From contig NC_079202.1 of the NCBI RefSeq assembly GCF_026745355.1, positions 51,298,169-51,362,168 on the forward strand: a DNA stretch of 64,000 nucleotides, read 5' to 3'. Positions 33,839 to 47,235 of the stretch are shown here, one piece after another (position 1 is the stretch's first letter; each line of letters begins with the position of its first letter). The notes under the pieces were generated by a model. The model saw only the letters and a program-made list of their open reading frames with translations. It searched no databases and had not been told where the DNA came from. The stretch comes from Beta vulgaris subsp. vulgaris (taxonomy: Eukaryota > Streptophyta > Magnoliopsida > Caryophyllales > Amaranthaceae). Position numbers and translations under genes: made by a program.

Positions 33839-36800
33839 TCAGTACATGGAATTATAAGTGAAGCAAGTGCCTACTATTGAGGTGATACAAATCAGAAGTG
33901 AAGGAAGCAGAGTAGTATTTAAAAGCGTGCTTTCACCCCATAACCCAGCCAGAGTTATCGTACCATCAGCAACTACTCGAGCCAGGGTCCCTGCTTCTGT
34001 AGAAAGCAGTCCGCCATTGTAGGTCCCACGGGAAAGCCTAGATGACATGACTCGAGATAAAAGCGATAGATTAACACCTGCATTTAACAAGTAACCGTTT
34101 GTAAGGAAGCAAAAACAGTCAGCTACGCCAGATTAATCTCCTACCAGTATTGTATATAGAATAGGTAGCTAATTATTCTGTTTGTAAACTTAAACTAGTT
34201 AAGTTGAGCTAAAACTAGAGACTTCTTCCAGATCTAATGTTGCAGCAAGACACTCAAAAGGGAGGAAACAGAGAAAAAAAAGATAAAAGAAGAAAATTGT
34301 AGAAGTGCTCAGAAAACTATTTCATAGTACTGAGAAAACAAAAAGAACCACCTTCAAGTACTTCAGCAGCTACAAATGTGATGAGTGCTGAAATGACGTA
34401 CTGCGGAACTGAATATGACACTCCAACCTGGAAGCTCAGGACAATGCCTATGAAAACAATAACCTCAGACGTCAATAGCACTTGCCTGCATCCAGTAGTC
34501 CACCATGAATTAGTTTTTTCATCACCAGTAAAAAGATCTTTGTGAGTCATGGATTATCAAGTGCCAGAGGTGCAGTCTCTTACCCACATGCAGGAATTGT
34601 GAATGAGCTCGCTAAGACCACTATAGAATAGTAGTAGGGTTATATTTGAAAAGTGCCTCAAGGTGGATTTCAGTTTCCACAAATGGTGCTTCAGAGTTAA
34701 AATACAATTTAACACAGAATCAACAGATGATAGTTTCTAGTTTGTAAATGATGTAAAATTGCATAGGAATATCTGCATTTTATTCAGTCAAAGAAAGAAA
34801 AACAACTAAGTCTATCATATTGTATTTCTAAATTGGATGCAAGACATGTTCGTGTGGTAACTTCAACTAAAAACATCATATTGACTTTTAACATAGTAGG
34901 TGTTTTTTATGATTACCTTTCCTCAAACATGTTGCTGATGTAGTTTCCAACTAAAACATTGACCGGGAGAACTGTTGCCCCAAGACATGCAAGAAAAAGC
35001 GCCACAGACCGGGTAGACCACCGAAAGTAGTATCCTGTAATGACACTTGACTCTGCTAGTAGAATCTCCATTGCATACTTGAGCATGAAATATATCAGTA
35101 ATTGTACCTAGTGACAGGCAAAAAGTATATTATTGAATTTGAATAAACTAAGAGCTCTACTACTATTGAGCAACATTCAGATTTGAACTAATTCAATGTC
35201 CACTCAAACTTTTTCAAGAATCATCCATCAAATTTTCCTCAAATAGTTACTAAATCAAAGAATTAGTGATGAATCGAGGATAGAAGAAGAAGTAATACAG
35301 CCCGAGAACTTCACTTTAAGTGTCATAAAAATTAAAAAGAGCTCCAAATTTATATATTACTGACAATACTGATGTTAAGAGTATCATGCTTGGTATCATA
35401 ACATAGTGCTATCAGCTATGAGATGTTCATACTTCACAGACCTAACTACACTGCAAAACTTCGAAGTCAAGAGTCTAAAGTCTAATTCCCTCTTAGGAGC
35501 CATCCTTGGGGATGCAAATCATGGAAGGACTAACGCCCGATTGATGGATATAGTTTTACACTGTTCGTAGGGTGCACAAAGTGGCCTAATACATGATTAT
35601 GTAAGTAATTTTCGCTCATAGTTACAAAATTAAGTAAAAAGAAAGAGAACTGAACTCTATACCTTGATAGATGGCGTCAGCAGTCTATAAGCAGCAAGAA
35701 TTGAGGTGGCAGGTTTATGATTTTCTTCCGAATCTTCATTGTTTCCGTCAAACTCTTGATCATCTTCGTCGTCATCATCCTGTTGTTTTTGCTCTGAGCT
35801 CACAATCAATGGTTTCTCCAAATCATTCTCCACCACGTTTTGTGTCTTTTGTCCTATAGTGTCATACTAGGTATCAGCACAAATGGAGATAAAAAGAGAC
35901 AATGAATGCCTAAACAGTAAGACCAATATCTGTGTTGAGCAATCTTGTTCGTAGTAAGACCTATATCTGTGTTAGCAATCTTGTGCCTTGATCAGCTTTG
36001 CTAAACAAAAAGAAATAACAAGTGCCCTATACATGACTAGTGAGTTTCATCAACATTTCCTTGTCAAGTGTCAAGGGTCTCCATGGTCCTTTTTTTGTTC
36101 CTTAAGTAACCTCTCTTATAATACGTACAGAAAAAAATCAAAGGAGTCACTAGATGAATTAACATAGAGCAATAGATTATGGATCTGTTATTTACCACGG
36201 TTTGATTCCTGAGGAATAATGTTGCATTCAGGCTTAGGAGGCTCTTTAAATGAAATGCAAAGCCAAGAGAGTAAAAAAGCCATGCCAGTGCCATAAACCA
36301 TCCAGGTAAAGTGTCATCATTGAATGTTAGTTTGTACAATCTGAATTTGGTTTGAAATAAACAAGCAAGAGCAGGACCACAAGCCATTCCAAGTGCACTG
36401 GCAGTAACAAAACCCGCAGATGCCTTCATCCGCATCTTTGGCGGCACACAATCACTAATGTAACGCCTATTAACGGCCCTAGCAGAACCCAACCTGCAGA
36501 GATGACATCCAGATACCATGAATGAGACCAGTCGCAAAAAAAAGAATTGTATATATAATAAAGGGGAGGAGGTTAAATTAAGTTCAACCTTGGACTAAAT
36601 TTTAGTGAATAACCTAATAAAATGCTGCAGTATCTGTCTGTCCAAGATCTCGGATCGAATCAATACGTAGTCTAACAGAGAGCCAGACTATTTTCTACAG
36701 TCACTAACTAGCAGACTAGCCTCTTTAAGTAAGTTCAGAAAAGTTCCAATGAGAAAAGCTGAAGATCACTCATATTGGTCTTTTTCGTGAATCTATCTCA

Positions 36801-39800
36801 AATTCCCTCAGTCTCCAAAGACTTCTATGTTCTCGTCCTAAAGACGCATGAATCCACATAGTGTTCAAGTCAAGGTTTTCTGTTCTAAATAACCATCACA
36901 AAATGTCAAAGATCACGGTGATCTTGGACATGATAGAATGTTCCTATAAATATTTCAGAGGAAACAGGGGCCTCTATCGGGAAGCTAAAAAACAGATGAA
37001 TATAATTTTTGTATAAATATGCAAAATGATTAGAATGGACTGTTATGTATTACCCGCAGAAGATGCGGCCAATGAGAAGTACTGATATCGAGTTAAAGTC
37101 ATACGCCAGTGCATACAAGACATTTCCAATTAGGAGAACAACGCTGCTAAAAATGAGGGGCTTCTGATATGATTTATTTGACCATGCACTAAAGTAAACA
37201 GAAGAGAACATCTGGGCAACAGCCATTGATCCAATCACAGCTCCACAAACAGTTGCTGCAGCACCAAGGCTTAGAGAATAACTATCGGCTGTGGGGACAA
37301 TAATATATGTATTGACCATGTATAGGAATGTGTTAGTCAAGTTTAACATAAGGGACATCAAATCAAATCCCTGATCATCAACATCATCCTGAGATGGACT
37401 TGGTAAATCTTCTTGCAATATCAACGCATGTTTCCCCATGAAATGAAGAAAATTTGTTGAATTTGTCAGTCTATCTACAGCTGTCCGGATAGAAGTGACA
37501 ACGGGATCCTGCAGACCAACAGATATTCACCAATTATCTATCAAAAACAACAAAGGCAATGGTGCACCCGTATTTAGAGCTCTGTAAAACGGTTGAACTT
37601 GTAACGAATGTTTCATTGAAGAAGTACAAAAAACTGATAAGATGCGCACAGTGATTCTGGAATGACACTTCCTGTCTATTAGCAGTATTTTTGTACTTGG
37701 AATGAAAAAGGTTAAAAGTGTTAATAACATTTTAGATCCAAGATGAACCTATCTGATCTTATCCATTTGCAAAATTTTCCAGTTGAAGCAATAACGAGTT
37801 TTGAAAATCCTATAGGAACACCACACATATAGTTGAAAGTGGAATGATTACAAGTCTCAACTATACAAGAAATTTGGGACCTTGGGCAACAGACAGAATC
37901 CGAATTCAACAATTAGTTTGAATACTAGATCTTCTATTCTTGACGTTTCAACGTAATTATAACCTCCTATTAAATAGCACACCAAATTCTTTCCCAAATT
38001 CATCCTCACACAAGAAGCATACTACAGATTTTTTTGTGATTTTTTGGAAAGTGACAGCTTATTTGCCTACTTAAGAAGTAGTGGTCCCATTAGTTTGATA
38101 ACAAACCACGCAATCTTATGCAGGAATTATTTTTCACTTGACAAGTACACATAAGTGCATGCAAATATGTATGAAAGGAGTTCTGGTAAATGTTTCAAAG
38201 CTTACAATGAAATTTTTATACACCATGGCAATCAGGATAATTCTATATAATTACAGATTATTCATGAAATTAATAGTTCAAAGAATGTTGAAAAACAAGA
38301 AACAATTAAGAGGCAACACTTAAGTTTAGATGTCCGTGTGAGACCTGGAGATGAAGAACCGGTTGATCATATATCGATACGTAGCTTTCTTGGTGGTCCT
38401 GAAGATCTGCAAGGTTGCGAGATATGGCTCCCACAACCGCCCCGAATCCCTGCTTGTTGAACAAAATAGGTGGTCAATACTCGATAGTTTCGGTATTACT
38501 CACCAGGGACTCAGGGAGGGAATACTCAATTTTCCAGGATTACAGGCTAGATTAATTCAAAGCTCTCATTTGCAATTAAAAATGCAATGACAGATAACAA
38601 GTCCTGGCATAATTTTTCTATTGATGGCCTGCAGTAATCCATTCAAAAAATTCAGGTAACAGAGTTTGCAAGAACTCAGTAGACGCATAGCTTGTATGCA
38701 TGAGATAACCAACTTTTCAAAGAAAAAATGAATAGATGAACCCCCATGAAACTAGAGATAATGAAAATCCCTCTAGTCAATGGCAATTCACCCTCAACTT
38801 GAAATAGATCCTGTTATTTCCATTGCATAATGACACAAATTCCCCATACACAACTATTAGATATAATTCTTGCTCAGGGGCTCAAGCTTTCAATATTTGA
38901 ATGTCAACCTTACAGTGTCTTAGAAAGGTAAAGTTAATCATAATTAAGTCACTTAGGTCACTAATTTTATCAGTGTTCGAAATCATATGCCTGTGTACTC
39001 CCTCCAGATGCTTCCAACCGCAAAGTTAAGGAACCATAAGCCATAATACGAGTTTCTTTATATTGATCTGTACCCCTAAGAACTGAACATGTCCCCAGGG
39101 TATCTATGTCTCTATTGGTTGTGGAACAAAGGTTTTGTGTAGTTGCTAGAGACAGCATTGAACTAACAAAAATTTAAGATGATCTCGAAACAAATGCAAA
39201 TAAAAATGAATTTAATTTCAGAAAGAAAACAAAAGAGATTTGTCATTTTAGCAGGATTCAGGATATTACCACATGCTTGAATATTTGTTGCAGCTGTGAA
39301 TAGGGATGATTAGCACGAGTTTTGACATAATACTTGGTGAATCCATAGCCCAAGCGTTTATCAAATTTTTTCAAGATCTTTCGCAGACCTATAGCATTCA
39401 TTTCAACAAAATAGAGCAGCCTCAAAAGATCTCGTCCCACTGCGCGATATGTTTCTCGTACTTGAGACACATCAAGAATGCTTCTCTGCTGAAAAGCAGT
39501 GTCCTGCTGTTCCCTGAGATCAGACAATCTCTTTGCAAGTAAACCTTGTTGCTCTAGTATGAACAAGACAATCTTCTCAAGCTGTTTACAGAAAAGAAAA
39601 TAGTAGTATCAAGCAAGTGACCTCTTTGAACCCAGCAATGAACAGAAAAAAATAATCAAGAGAACAAAAGGAAACAATATGCATGTGTTGAGGCACCATG
39701 AAATGCAACAGAAGCAAGCTTGCAGCTTCACCCAGTAAGTAAAGTAAATGACAACTCAATGGCAAACAATTGTCAGCAGCCAGATGCATGGAAAATCCAT

Positions 39801-40913
39801 CGACATTTTGCCATATTGTTTCTTGTGCATTTAGGACGTAAAGAGTTAAATAAGTAAAAAAAAAAGCATGCTTAACAAATCCTATTACTCCTTCATTGAA
39901 GGGTGAATCTTGTGCCAACCACCGTGATTGAGATGTAACACTATCACTTCAACTTCCGTACATAGTAGTATAGTACTGCTGAATACATACCCCAAGTACA
40001 TTTATAAAGGGATTCATTTAAGATAGAGGACATGACTTGGACTCATGTGAAATTTTAGAAAGAAATAATAATAATAATAATATGATGGAACAAGTGAATG
40101 CAACAAACAATTTAACTTACAACTACTTGCATGATCAAAAAAGTTTGCATAGCCACTTGTGATACCTGATTATCGAGCATAACAGAAAAATCCTTCAGAA
40201 CAATAAGATGATCTCCTGATCCGTTCTCAATTTGTCGAGTATATTGATTGACCTTCTTCTTCAGAATCTTGTAGTTTATATAGTACCTTGAGTAAAACAA
40301 TGTCAAAGAAAAAGTTTTTTTTTTAATTAGAATACAATGTGTGCCAAAATATTACATGGCACTCATGATCCTTCCCAGGAATCATGAAGCCAGATTCTAG
40401 TCCTTCCTAGTAGAAATAAGCATCTCTAACAGTATTATCAACCACAAATGTCTAAGCACAAGGATGAAACCATTCATGATACTATGATCTTCATTCAGAG
40501 TACTACCTACTTCCAGCTCCGGACACACGATTCTAGTTTTGGAACCGGCAATTTGGGGTTACATAATCGACAATTAACTAACACCCCTTACCTCAATGTA
40601 GGTCGCTCATTGCCTATCTATAGTTTTTCTCCTCCCTCACACTCCAACAGCAAAATTAATACTTCAATGAAACCCCAAATCCCACCCCAAAGAAACTTAG
40701 CTCTCTCATTTCATTCAAAACTTACTTCAATGAAAATCACTACAAATATCAAACAGTATAAAGTGAAATCTACAAATATCAAACAGTATAAAGTGAAATC
40801 TACAAATATCAAAAAACAATGAGAATAATAATAAAAAAAAGAATGACAAAAAAAGTTTACCCTTGCCATTCTTCAATTTGATTTGTTTTTAGCTTTTTCC
40901 CAAAGCCCACCAT
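33839..40913 (-). CDS. PHT5: SPX-MFS vacuolar phosphate transporter (PHT5 family), apparent frameshift
   Basis: Ten exons from ATG 40913: 40861-40913, 40166-40286, 39270-39581, 38345-38449, 37054-37508, 36196-36493, 35663-35853, 34917-35107, 34352-34485 and 33839-34077. Exons 1-4 encode the SPX domain ([20 protein letters not shown] start, [15 protein letters not shown] core, which senses inositol pyrophosphates); exon 5 onward encodes the MFS transporter ([63 protein letters not shown]). Family role: phosphate import into the vacuole (PHT5/VPT). With one missing nucleotide restored in exon 6 the length is 699 residues, exactly that of the family. As read, frame is lost near 36263-36270 after AWLFYSL, and a stop follows early in exon 7, giving about 463 residues and half of the transporter. 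This is either a sequence error or a disabled copy. Confidence 0.9.
40741..40810. repeat. 30-bp tandem repeat, about 2.4 copies
   Basis: The 30-base unit beginning TACAAATATCAAACAGTATA is present twice exactly and then partly a third time. It lies in PHT5 intron 1, close to the donor of exon 1. Confidence 0.9.
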
Positions 40914-41739
40914 TGTTGGAAGAGTAGTACACTACCATAGAAAAAGCAAACACCTTTAACTTTTTAAGATGTCAACAAAAATAATCTCATTATAGGACAT
41001 AGTTAAATCATTAGTAATAACTATATTATTGTATAATCCTTAATAGTTTGCAATAGTATATAAAGGACCCACAATTTCATACTATTACAGAAGTTCTTCA
41101 TATACTACTATCAACCGTTCTTCTTCTCTCTGTTTTTTGCACTGTTATACGTCTAAGTACACAAAAAGAAATGATCACATAAATCAAATAATTCGTAACA
41201 AATAAAGTGAGAATATCGACATTATTGTTTTACCTTGTTTGTTTATGACGCAAAAAAAACCAAATAAAAAGTTTGTTTGTTGGCAGTGATTCTGACAAGC
41301 GGCATTCAATCACATAATTAGAAGTCAATTTCTAATTTTCTCATTATCCATAAAACCACAATCAAACAAATTTTTTTAAAAAAAAAAAACTAGAAAAAAA
41401 GAAGGAATAATCTTCGACATTTTCTTTCTTTTTATTTTCATGCGGTGAAACATCAAAGAAGAACAAAATTCCATTATTAAAGAAGAAACAAAATAAAGGA
41501 CATTTGAGAGAGAAGAAGAAGAAAAAAAAAAACCTTAAAAGCGGTGAAAATGCAGAAAATCTTCGACAGGTTAGCTGAATTTCAGGAGAATTTGGATAGA
41601 AAGAAAAAACATTTAGGAGGAGAGAGAAAGTGATGAGAGTAGATTAGTAGAAGAAGTGTGAATAATTGTGTAAAAAAGATTGTTGAAGAAGAACAGTGAG
41701 GAGAGAGAAAGAGATGCGAAGAGAGGAGAGAGAATGATC

Positions 41740-41850
41740 ACCTGGAGAAGAAAAGAGAAGTGAAGAGAAGAGAAGGTGTTGGGAGAGGGAAGAAGGAGAG
41801 AGAGAGAGAGAGTGGGAGTGAGAATTTGAGGGAAGCACTCGCGCCTATTA
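41740..41850 (-). promoter_or_regulatory. Probable PHT5 5' leader, pyrimidine-rich, with 5' UTR intron donor
   Basis: On the minus strand this is a long CT-rich tract ((CT)n near 41796-41812) typical of plant 5' leaders. It is followed by CTTCTCCAG/GTGATC, which could be a splice donor to an intron ending just above the ATG at 40913. Leader position and the intron are inferences from composition. Confidence 0.4.
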
Positions 41851-42069
41851 CGTTTGCGGTTGAGTTCTTCCTTTCAGCTGCCTTTTATTTTAGAAAATTT
41901 TCCCTATCATAAACGTCTAACAGGTAGATCGATTAAATATAAATTTTTATGTAATAAATAATATTTGTATATGTAAAAATATTATTTGTATTTTTTATAA
42001 TTAAAAAATTTTAAATAACACAAATAATATTTTTATATATACACGCAATATTTGCTATATACACGAACA

Positions 42070-42260
42070 ATGTGAGAATCATGTGAGAGCCCAATTGTTG
42101 CAGTTTCCACCTCTCAATCTCATGGTCGGGAGTTTGACTCTCATCAACCCCCACTTTCCAGTTTCTGAAAGTTTACTTATGGGTTGGAATCTCCTTCTTA
42201 CCCCCTGGCTCATGAGGGTTGAGCCTGCTTGGGTCAATAAATTTTGTTATACAAAACTTG
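42070..42260 (+). repeat. Possible tRNA-derived SINE (degenerate)
   Basis: CAATTGTTGCAGTTTCCACC looks like a worn A box and GGTCGGGAGTTTGACTCTCATC like a B box (GTTCGANTCTC type), about 40 bases apart. A non-tRNA tail follows and no target duplication was seen. The open frame crossing it is not a gene. Confidence 0.35.
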
Positions 42261-42269
42261 TGTTAGAGA

Positions 42270-43290
42270 TTTATCAAACCTCTTTTTTTTTTTTGCCTTG
42301 TTTGGTAAAGAGATGTTTGAAGCAAAATTAGAGATTTGAGCTCATATTAGAGGATTTCACTAGTGATCAATTCTCTAATTTGAGTGTTGATAAAAAGAGG
42401 TTTCAGTTAGCTTATTGAGCCCAAAAAGCCTTTTTGAAAAAATTGATGAGCTTTTTGACATTAGAGGTTTGGGAATGAAAGAACCGGTTACATTTATATC
42501 TTAAACTTGTTAGAAATTACATTGATAAAAGTACAATAATAAATTATTCACATGTCCTTGTTGGTCATTTTGTTACAATAATATAGCAATCAACTATCAG
42601 TTAATTACCAAATACATGCATACAAACAGCTAATACAACCAACTAGTCAAATCAGCTAATACAATCAACTAACAACTAATATCAACTAACAACTAATTGC
42701 TATCCGTTAATTGTCAAATAAGACTTTTATTTTATTTATTTTATTTGATTGTTATGAGGAGCTTTTTTTTTGCGTTATTTTTCAATTAGATGAGGATTGA
42801 GGATACCCTCAAGTTTCAGCATTATTCATTACTACAGTACTATTGTACTGTGCTAATAACGATAGTCCTGATGGATGATGATACGATGGACAAAATATTA
42901 CATGGACCCTTCATTTTATTTTTCATGTGATACGATTTTTAATGAGACTCTGGTAGACATGTGGTAAATGTAGCTATACATACTGTTGATACTTGATAGT
43001 AGATTAGTAGTAATGTCAAAATGAAAAGGGAATTGGAACCTAAGGATTTCCTCTGTAATTCAGAAAAAAAAAGGGGTTATTTAAATATTTTGCCTAATAG
43101 TAGTATCAAGTAACTTATACGTACTATTTTTGTTTTTTGAGTTTGAATAGCTGCCCACATATTATAGGTGGGTAAGTAACTTATACTATTTGTCTGTTGA
43201 TTAAATGTCAAATATTATTGTTAGTTCAACTTGCACATTATTTTGCTTTTTGCATGTGCGTTTTTCGTGTACCAAATCATACAAGAGTAT
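42270..43290. other. Intergenic AT-rich DNA
   Basis: No gene seen. A CTTGTTTGGTAAAGAG edge near 42298 resembles Tourist-like termini but was not paired. A short repeated block of CAACTAACAACTAAT words lies near 42600-42720. Confidence 0.35.
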
Positions 43291-43637
43291 GGCTATGTTT
43301 AGTTCACCTTATTTTTGCTTATTTCAGATCTAATTAAATCAGATCAGATCAGATTAAATAAGTTCAGATCATGCTTATATTTAAAAATCATTTTATCTTT
43401 CATTACATATTAGTAAAAATTATAATAATTGAATATTAATAAAGTACTTATTGAGACGAATCAAACAAGACCCCACATGACTATGTTTTTTCTTATATGT
43501 TGAGAAAAATCTAAAAGATAAGATCTTGTAATCAGATCAGATCAGATCAGTTCAGATCAGATCAGATCAGAAAAAATAAGTTCAGATCAGATCAGATAAG
43601 TTCGGATCAGAAAATTTCAGGTGAACTAAACATAGCC
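43291..43637. mobile_element. Tourist-like MITE, GATCA-rich family, copy 1 (347 bp)
   Basis: The inverted ends GGCTATGTTTAGTTCACCT and AGGTGAACTAAACATAGCC are perfect over 19 bases. The flanks are TAT (43288-43290 and 43638-43640). The interior has subterminal arrays of CAGATCAGAT/GATCAG. It is nearly identical to 47470-47801. Confidence 0.85.
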
Positions 43638-43639
43638 TA

Positions 43640-44936
43640 TATGTATTTAACATATGAGATGTACGTGCTAAGACCAATTCTATTTGAGTGTTTACTAAAA
43701 ATTCGTATGAAAGAAAATTAGTTTTACTAATGAAAATTTATTTTTACCACCTTTGGCTACACTTTTATTAATTATCCGACCCTTTGTATTTTCTTTCCTT
43801 TTTTAATTGTACACTATTGCTAGTGTAATTTTTTGGTCTTAAATATCTTTTGTTACATATTAGTAAAAATCATATTGAGAAAAAAAAATTAGAATATTCT
43901 CCCTAATTGTGAATAATGTCAATAATTCCAACTAAGGAAAAAAATTACAAATGAAGTACTTTTTTTCAAAATAATAATTAGTTTTGTCGTTCTACCATAC
44001 ATTAATTTTTACATGACCATATATCTTTGGTTGGATTTATTGAACTTCGACTAGACCACTTATGGATGGACCTAATTTAACATTATATAGAGAAAAAAAA
44101 TTCTCACTTCTTATTCAGTATAGTAAATGTCTAGTTCTATTTTGAACACTACTTACTCATTATAAAGTAGTTATTTAGAAGCACAAATTACTTTTTTTTT
44201 TTTTTTTTGAAAGATAGAAGCACAAATTACTTAACTATTATAAAAAGATCACTTTCGTTGTAACTAATTGAAAATGAAAATTATTTTGATTCAAATTTGA
44301 AGAGGCCAGCAGGAGCTTATAAGTTATAACAAAACGTGAAATTTATTTAAGATGAAAATTAATATAAGAAATTTTGGCATATATATGTCAAACTATGATT
44401 TAAATCGGAAACTACAAGTTTGAGTCATTACTGGACTTTGGACTTGCAACTATGACATTTACTAGATAATTACCATTTTTTTTTTAAGTAGAGAGCGACT
44501 AATTATATTGATGTAGATGATATTTAATTTCATATCTTAATTACCATCCCTAAAACTTTACCAATTAAATGAGATAACATCCACAATAATTACCAAACTT
44601 TCAAAAGATATTAAAACAATTTACATGACTATTAATATTAGATTGAAAGAGTATATACTAAAGATATGCCCTTTGAATGCAAGTTCTTGTTGGCTCCATC
44701 CACTTGTAATTAAGTTACAGAGACACTTTTTTCTTCTTCTTATTTCCAGTAAAATATCTACTTGTAATAATACTTTCAAAGTTTCATGGATTTTGCTTAT
44801 TAAGCAATTGAGATTTGAGTATTATATCACTTGGTTGTATCTCGTTTGCAGCGTCACCCAACACCATTATTGAACATAATCTTGCGGAGTTGCGGTGTTA
44901 GGTTTACATTGTTATCAACTGTCATAATACCATTAA
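43640..44936. other. Intergenic AT-rich DNA
   Basis: No gene seen. Short A- and T-runs only (for example T18 near 44192). Confidence 0.4.
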
Positions 44937-45253
44937 GGGGTGTTTGGTATCATGTTTTTTCACAAAAGAAACGGAATCAAGTAACAAAATCCGTTTCTAC
45001 TTGTTTGATTAGTGTGTAAAGTAACAATTACCGTTACTTGAGGGAAACACATCCCCCAAGTTGTTTCCAATAAAAAACCTAAGGAAACAAATAACGTTTC
45101 ACTCCTCAAACAAGAGGAAAGGGAGTGGGTTATATTTGTTTCTATTCCATTAAGATACCAAACAACTAATAAGGGTAACACTTATTATTACTCTTTCCCC
45201 TCCTTATCAAAATCCTTTCCATTCCATTTACGGTATTCATACCAAACACCCCC
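44937..45253. mobile_element. Tourist-like MITE (317 bp)
   Basis: The ends GGGGTGTTTGGTATCATG and (inward) GGGGGTGTTTGGTATGAAT are inverted. The flanks are TAA at 44934-44936 and 45254-45256. Non-coding; open frames inside it are chance frames. Confidence 0.75.
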
Positions 45254-45256
45254 TAA

Positions 45257-46340
45257 AAGACGATATATCATTGAATTAACCTGTTGGTGATAGAGTATAA
45301 AACTATTCATGGAACTTAAATCATTAGTTTAAGTTTTTTAATTGAGTTGGTCCTTTTATATGTTATCAAAATTAGCGTGATTTAAAGGTTACATGTTCAA
45401 ATTTCATCCACCCCTTCTTTTTAAGTGGAATATTTAGTGTCAGATATGACCACAACTACTTGTGTTGCATCCACACTTCAAGCCCAATAGACTTTCACAT
45501 GAAGAGACGTGATAGAGTATAGAAATTATTCCTAAAACTTTAACTATCATCAGCTTAATCTTTTGGTAAAATTGATTAGGTAAATAAAGTATTAAGTAAG
45601 ATATGGTGGATATAGATCTGAGTAAGAGATTCGTGAATTGCATGGACCACCAGAATCTAAGGCATATTCTGGTTGGATTCCATATACGTGGCTTATTTAC
45701 ATGGTATATGTTATGGCTCAGAATCCCAGGTATCTGTTGCCTCTATCAATGGTTGTAAACATCAAAACATGCTAATTTTGGGGCGTCTCATTTAGATTTT
45801 AAGGGCATAAGCTTTGTAATTTACTAACCACCAAAAGAATATTCGTAGGGTATAGATTGTGGTTCAGTGGTTCACCATCCACGAGTAATAATATATATCT
45901 TTCAACTAAGATAATTTGTCTCATGAAGGAGAAACAAAGGTTGAGGTATAGCTTTCATAAGAATCTAGTTTCCTATCTATAAAAATATACTTCATCCGTT
46001 TCATTTATTAGTTGTGACACTTTCTATTTTGCAATCATTTATTAGTTGTGACACTTTCTGTTTTGCAACTAAATAAAAACAAAGATAGTACATTATTGAT
46101 TTATGGAGCTTCTACCAATGTGATAACTTCATAGCTGATGTTATTGAAACACAGTTGTATACTTGTACTTAATGGACTTCCAATGCGTGGGAACCCAATG
46201 CTCACAAGTCACAACATGGCTGTACCACTGGGTGTTCATTGAGTTGGGAAATCTTTATTGGCCATGAACATAACTGTTAGTCTGGTATATATTGATTGGC
46301 TATAAACTTAATATTAAAGTAACATCATGTAAAAGAATAA
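45257..46340. other. Intergenic AT-rich DNA with repeat fragments
   Basis: No gene seen. At about 45985-46070 a Stowaway-like edge contains a direct duplication (ATTTATTAGTTGTGACACTTTCT twice, about 44 bases apart). A decayed B-box-like word lies near 45390. Confidence 0.4.
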
Positions 46341-46377
46341 AATGGACTTTTACTAGTCATAGATCTGTATTGTAAAC

Positions 46378-46378
<1 letters not shown>

Positions 46379-46415
<37 letters not shown>
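46379..46415. repeat. (TA)n microsatellite
   Basis: About 37 bases of TA repeat between a recurrent 5' motif (CTGTATTGTAAACATTATAT, 46364 on) and the MITE that starts at 46416. Confidence 0.9.
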
Positions 46416-46418
<3 letters not shown>

Positions 46419-46697
46419 GTGAGTTCATATGAGAATGCATACTTATATGAGAAATGAGAATGAATTTTACAAGCTATAACTCTTATGAATAAGTGATGTA
46501 ACTCTAATGAAAAAGTGATGTAACTCCAAAAACAAAATATTTGGAAAAACAAATAAAAAAAAACAATTTTTTTTTTTGAATTCAAAATTTTTTAGAGGGA
46601 TATAACTCTAATGACTAAGTGTTGTAACTCTAAACCAATCGTGTGGTTGAGATTCATTCTCATTTCTCATGTAAGGAGCATTCTCACGTGATCTTGC

Positions 46698-46700
<3 letters not shown>
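46416..46700. mobile_element. MITE copy A inserted in TA repeats (285 bp)
   Basis: GAAGTGAGTTCATATGAGAATG at the left is inverted, imperfectly, at the right (CATTCTCACGTGATCTTGCCCC), and ATGAGAAATGAGAATGAAT occurs inside both arms. It is flanked on both sides by (TA)n. A second copy lies at 46784-47067. Target site TA suggests the Tc1/mariner or another TA-targeting class, but the flanking microsatellite hides the exact duplication. Confidence 0.7.
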
Positions 46701-46744
<44 letters not shown>

Positions 46745-46783
46745 ATATTATATTATATATTTATATATAGATATATAGATATA
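46701..46783. repeat. (TA)n microsatellite with TTA/TATAGA variants
   Basis: About 80 bases of TA repeat with interruptions, lying between the two MITE copies. Confidence 0.9.
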
Positions 46784-47067
46784 GAAGTGAGTTCATATGA
46801 GAATGTATACTTACGTGAGAAATGAGAATGAATTTTATGTGATATAACTCTTATGAATAAGTGATGTAACTCTAATGAAAAAGTGATGTAACTCAAAAAA
46901 AAAAAAAAAATTAGAAGAAAAAAAATTCAAAAAAAAAAAATTTTTTTGGGCTCAAAATTTTTTAGGGTGGTATAACTCTAATGAACAAGTGTTGTAACTC
47001 TAATCAATCGTGTGGTTGAGATTCATTCTCATTTCTCATGTAAGGAGCATTCTCATGTGATCCTGCC
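46784..47067. mobile_element. MITE copy B inserted in TA repeats (284 bp)
   Basis: A near-duplicate of 46416-46700 in the same orientation (shared internal words GTGATGTAACTCTAATGAAAAAG and AATCGTGTGGTTGAGATTC). It is again flanked by TA repeats. The interior differs by a poly(A)/poly(T) run near 46895-46945. Confidence 0.7.
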
Positions 47068-47191
47068 TATATATATATATATTAAATGTCAGGGTTAACC
47101 TAATCAGGTTAACACAATTATTCTCCACACCTAACGTCAAAGGTAAAAGGATAGAATAAACTTTTACTAAGTCATAGGTCTGTATTGTAAA

Positions 47192-47195
<4 letters not shown>

Positions 47196-47233
<38 letters not shown>
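47196..47233. repeat. (TA)n microsatellite
   Basis: About 38 bases of TA repeat, again directly preceded by the motif GTCTGTATTGTAAACACTAT and followed by a sequence (ATCAGGGTTAA..AATCAGGTTAACA) also found just after the short TA run at 47068-47084. Confidence 0.9.

Positions 47234-47235
<2 letters not shown>

Noticed and set aside
40741..40810. CRISPR-like direct repeats
   Set aside because: A contiguous 30-bp tandem repeat without spacers, in a plant intron.
46379..46825. Small frames with (YI)n tails
   Set aside because: They cross the TA microsatellites and MITEs; not genes.
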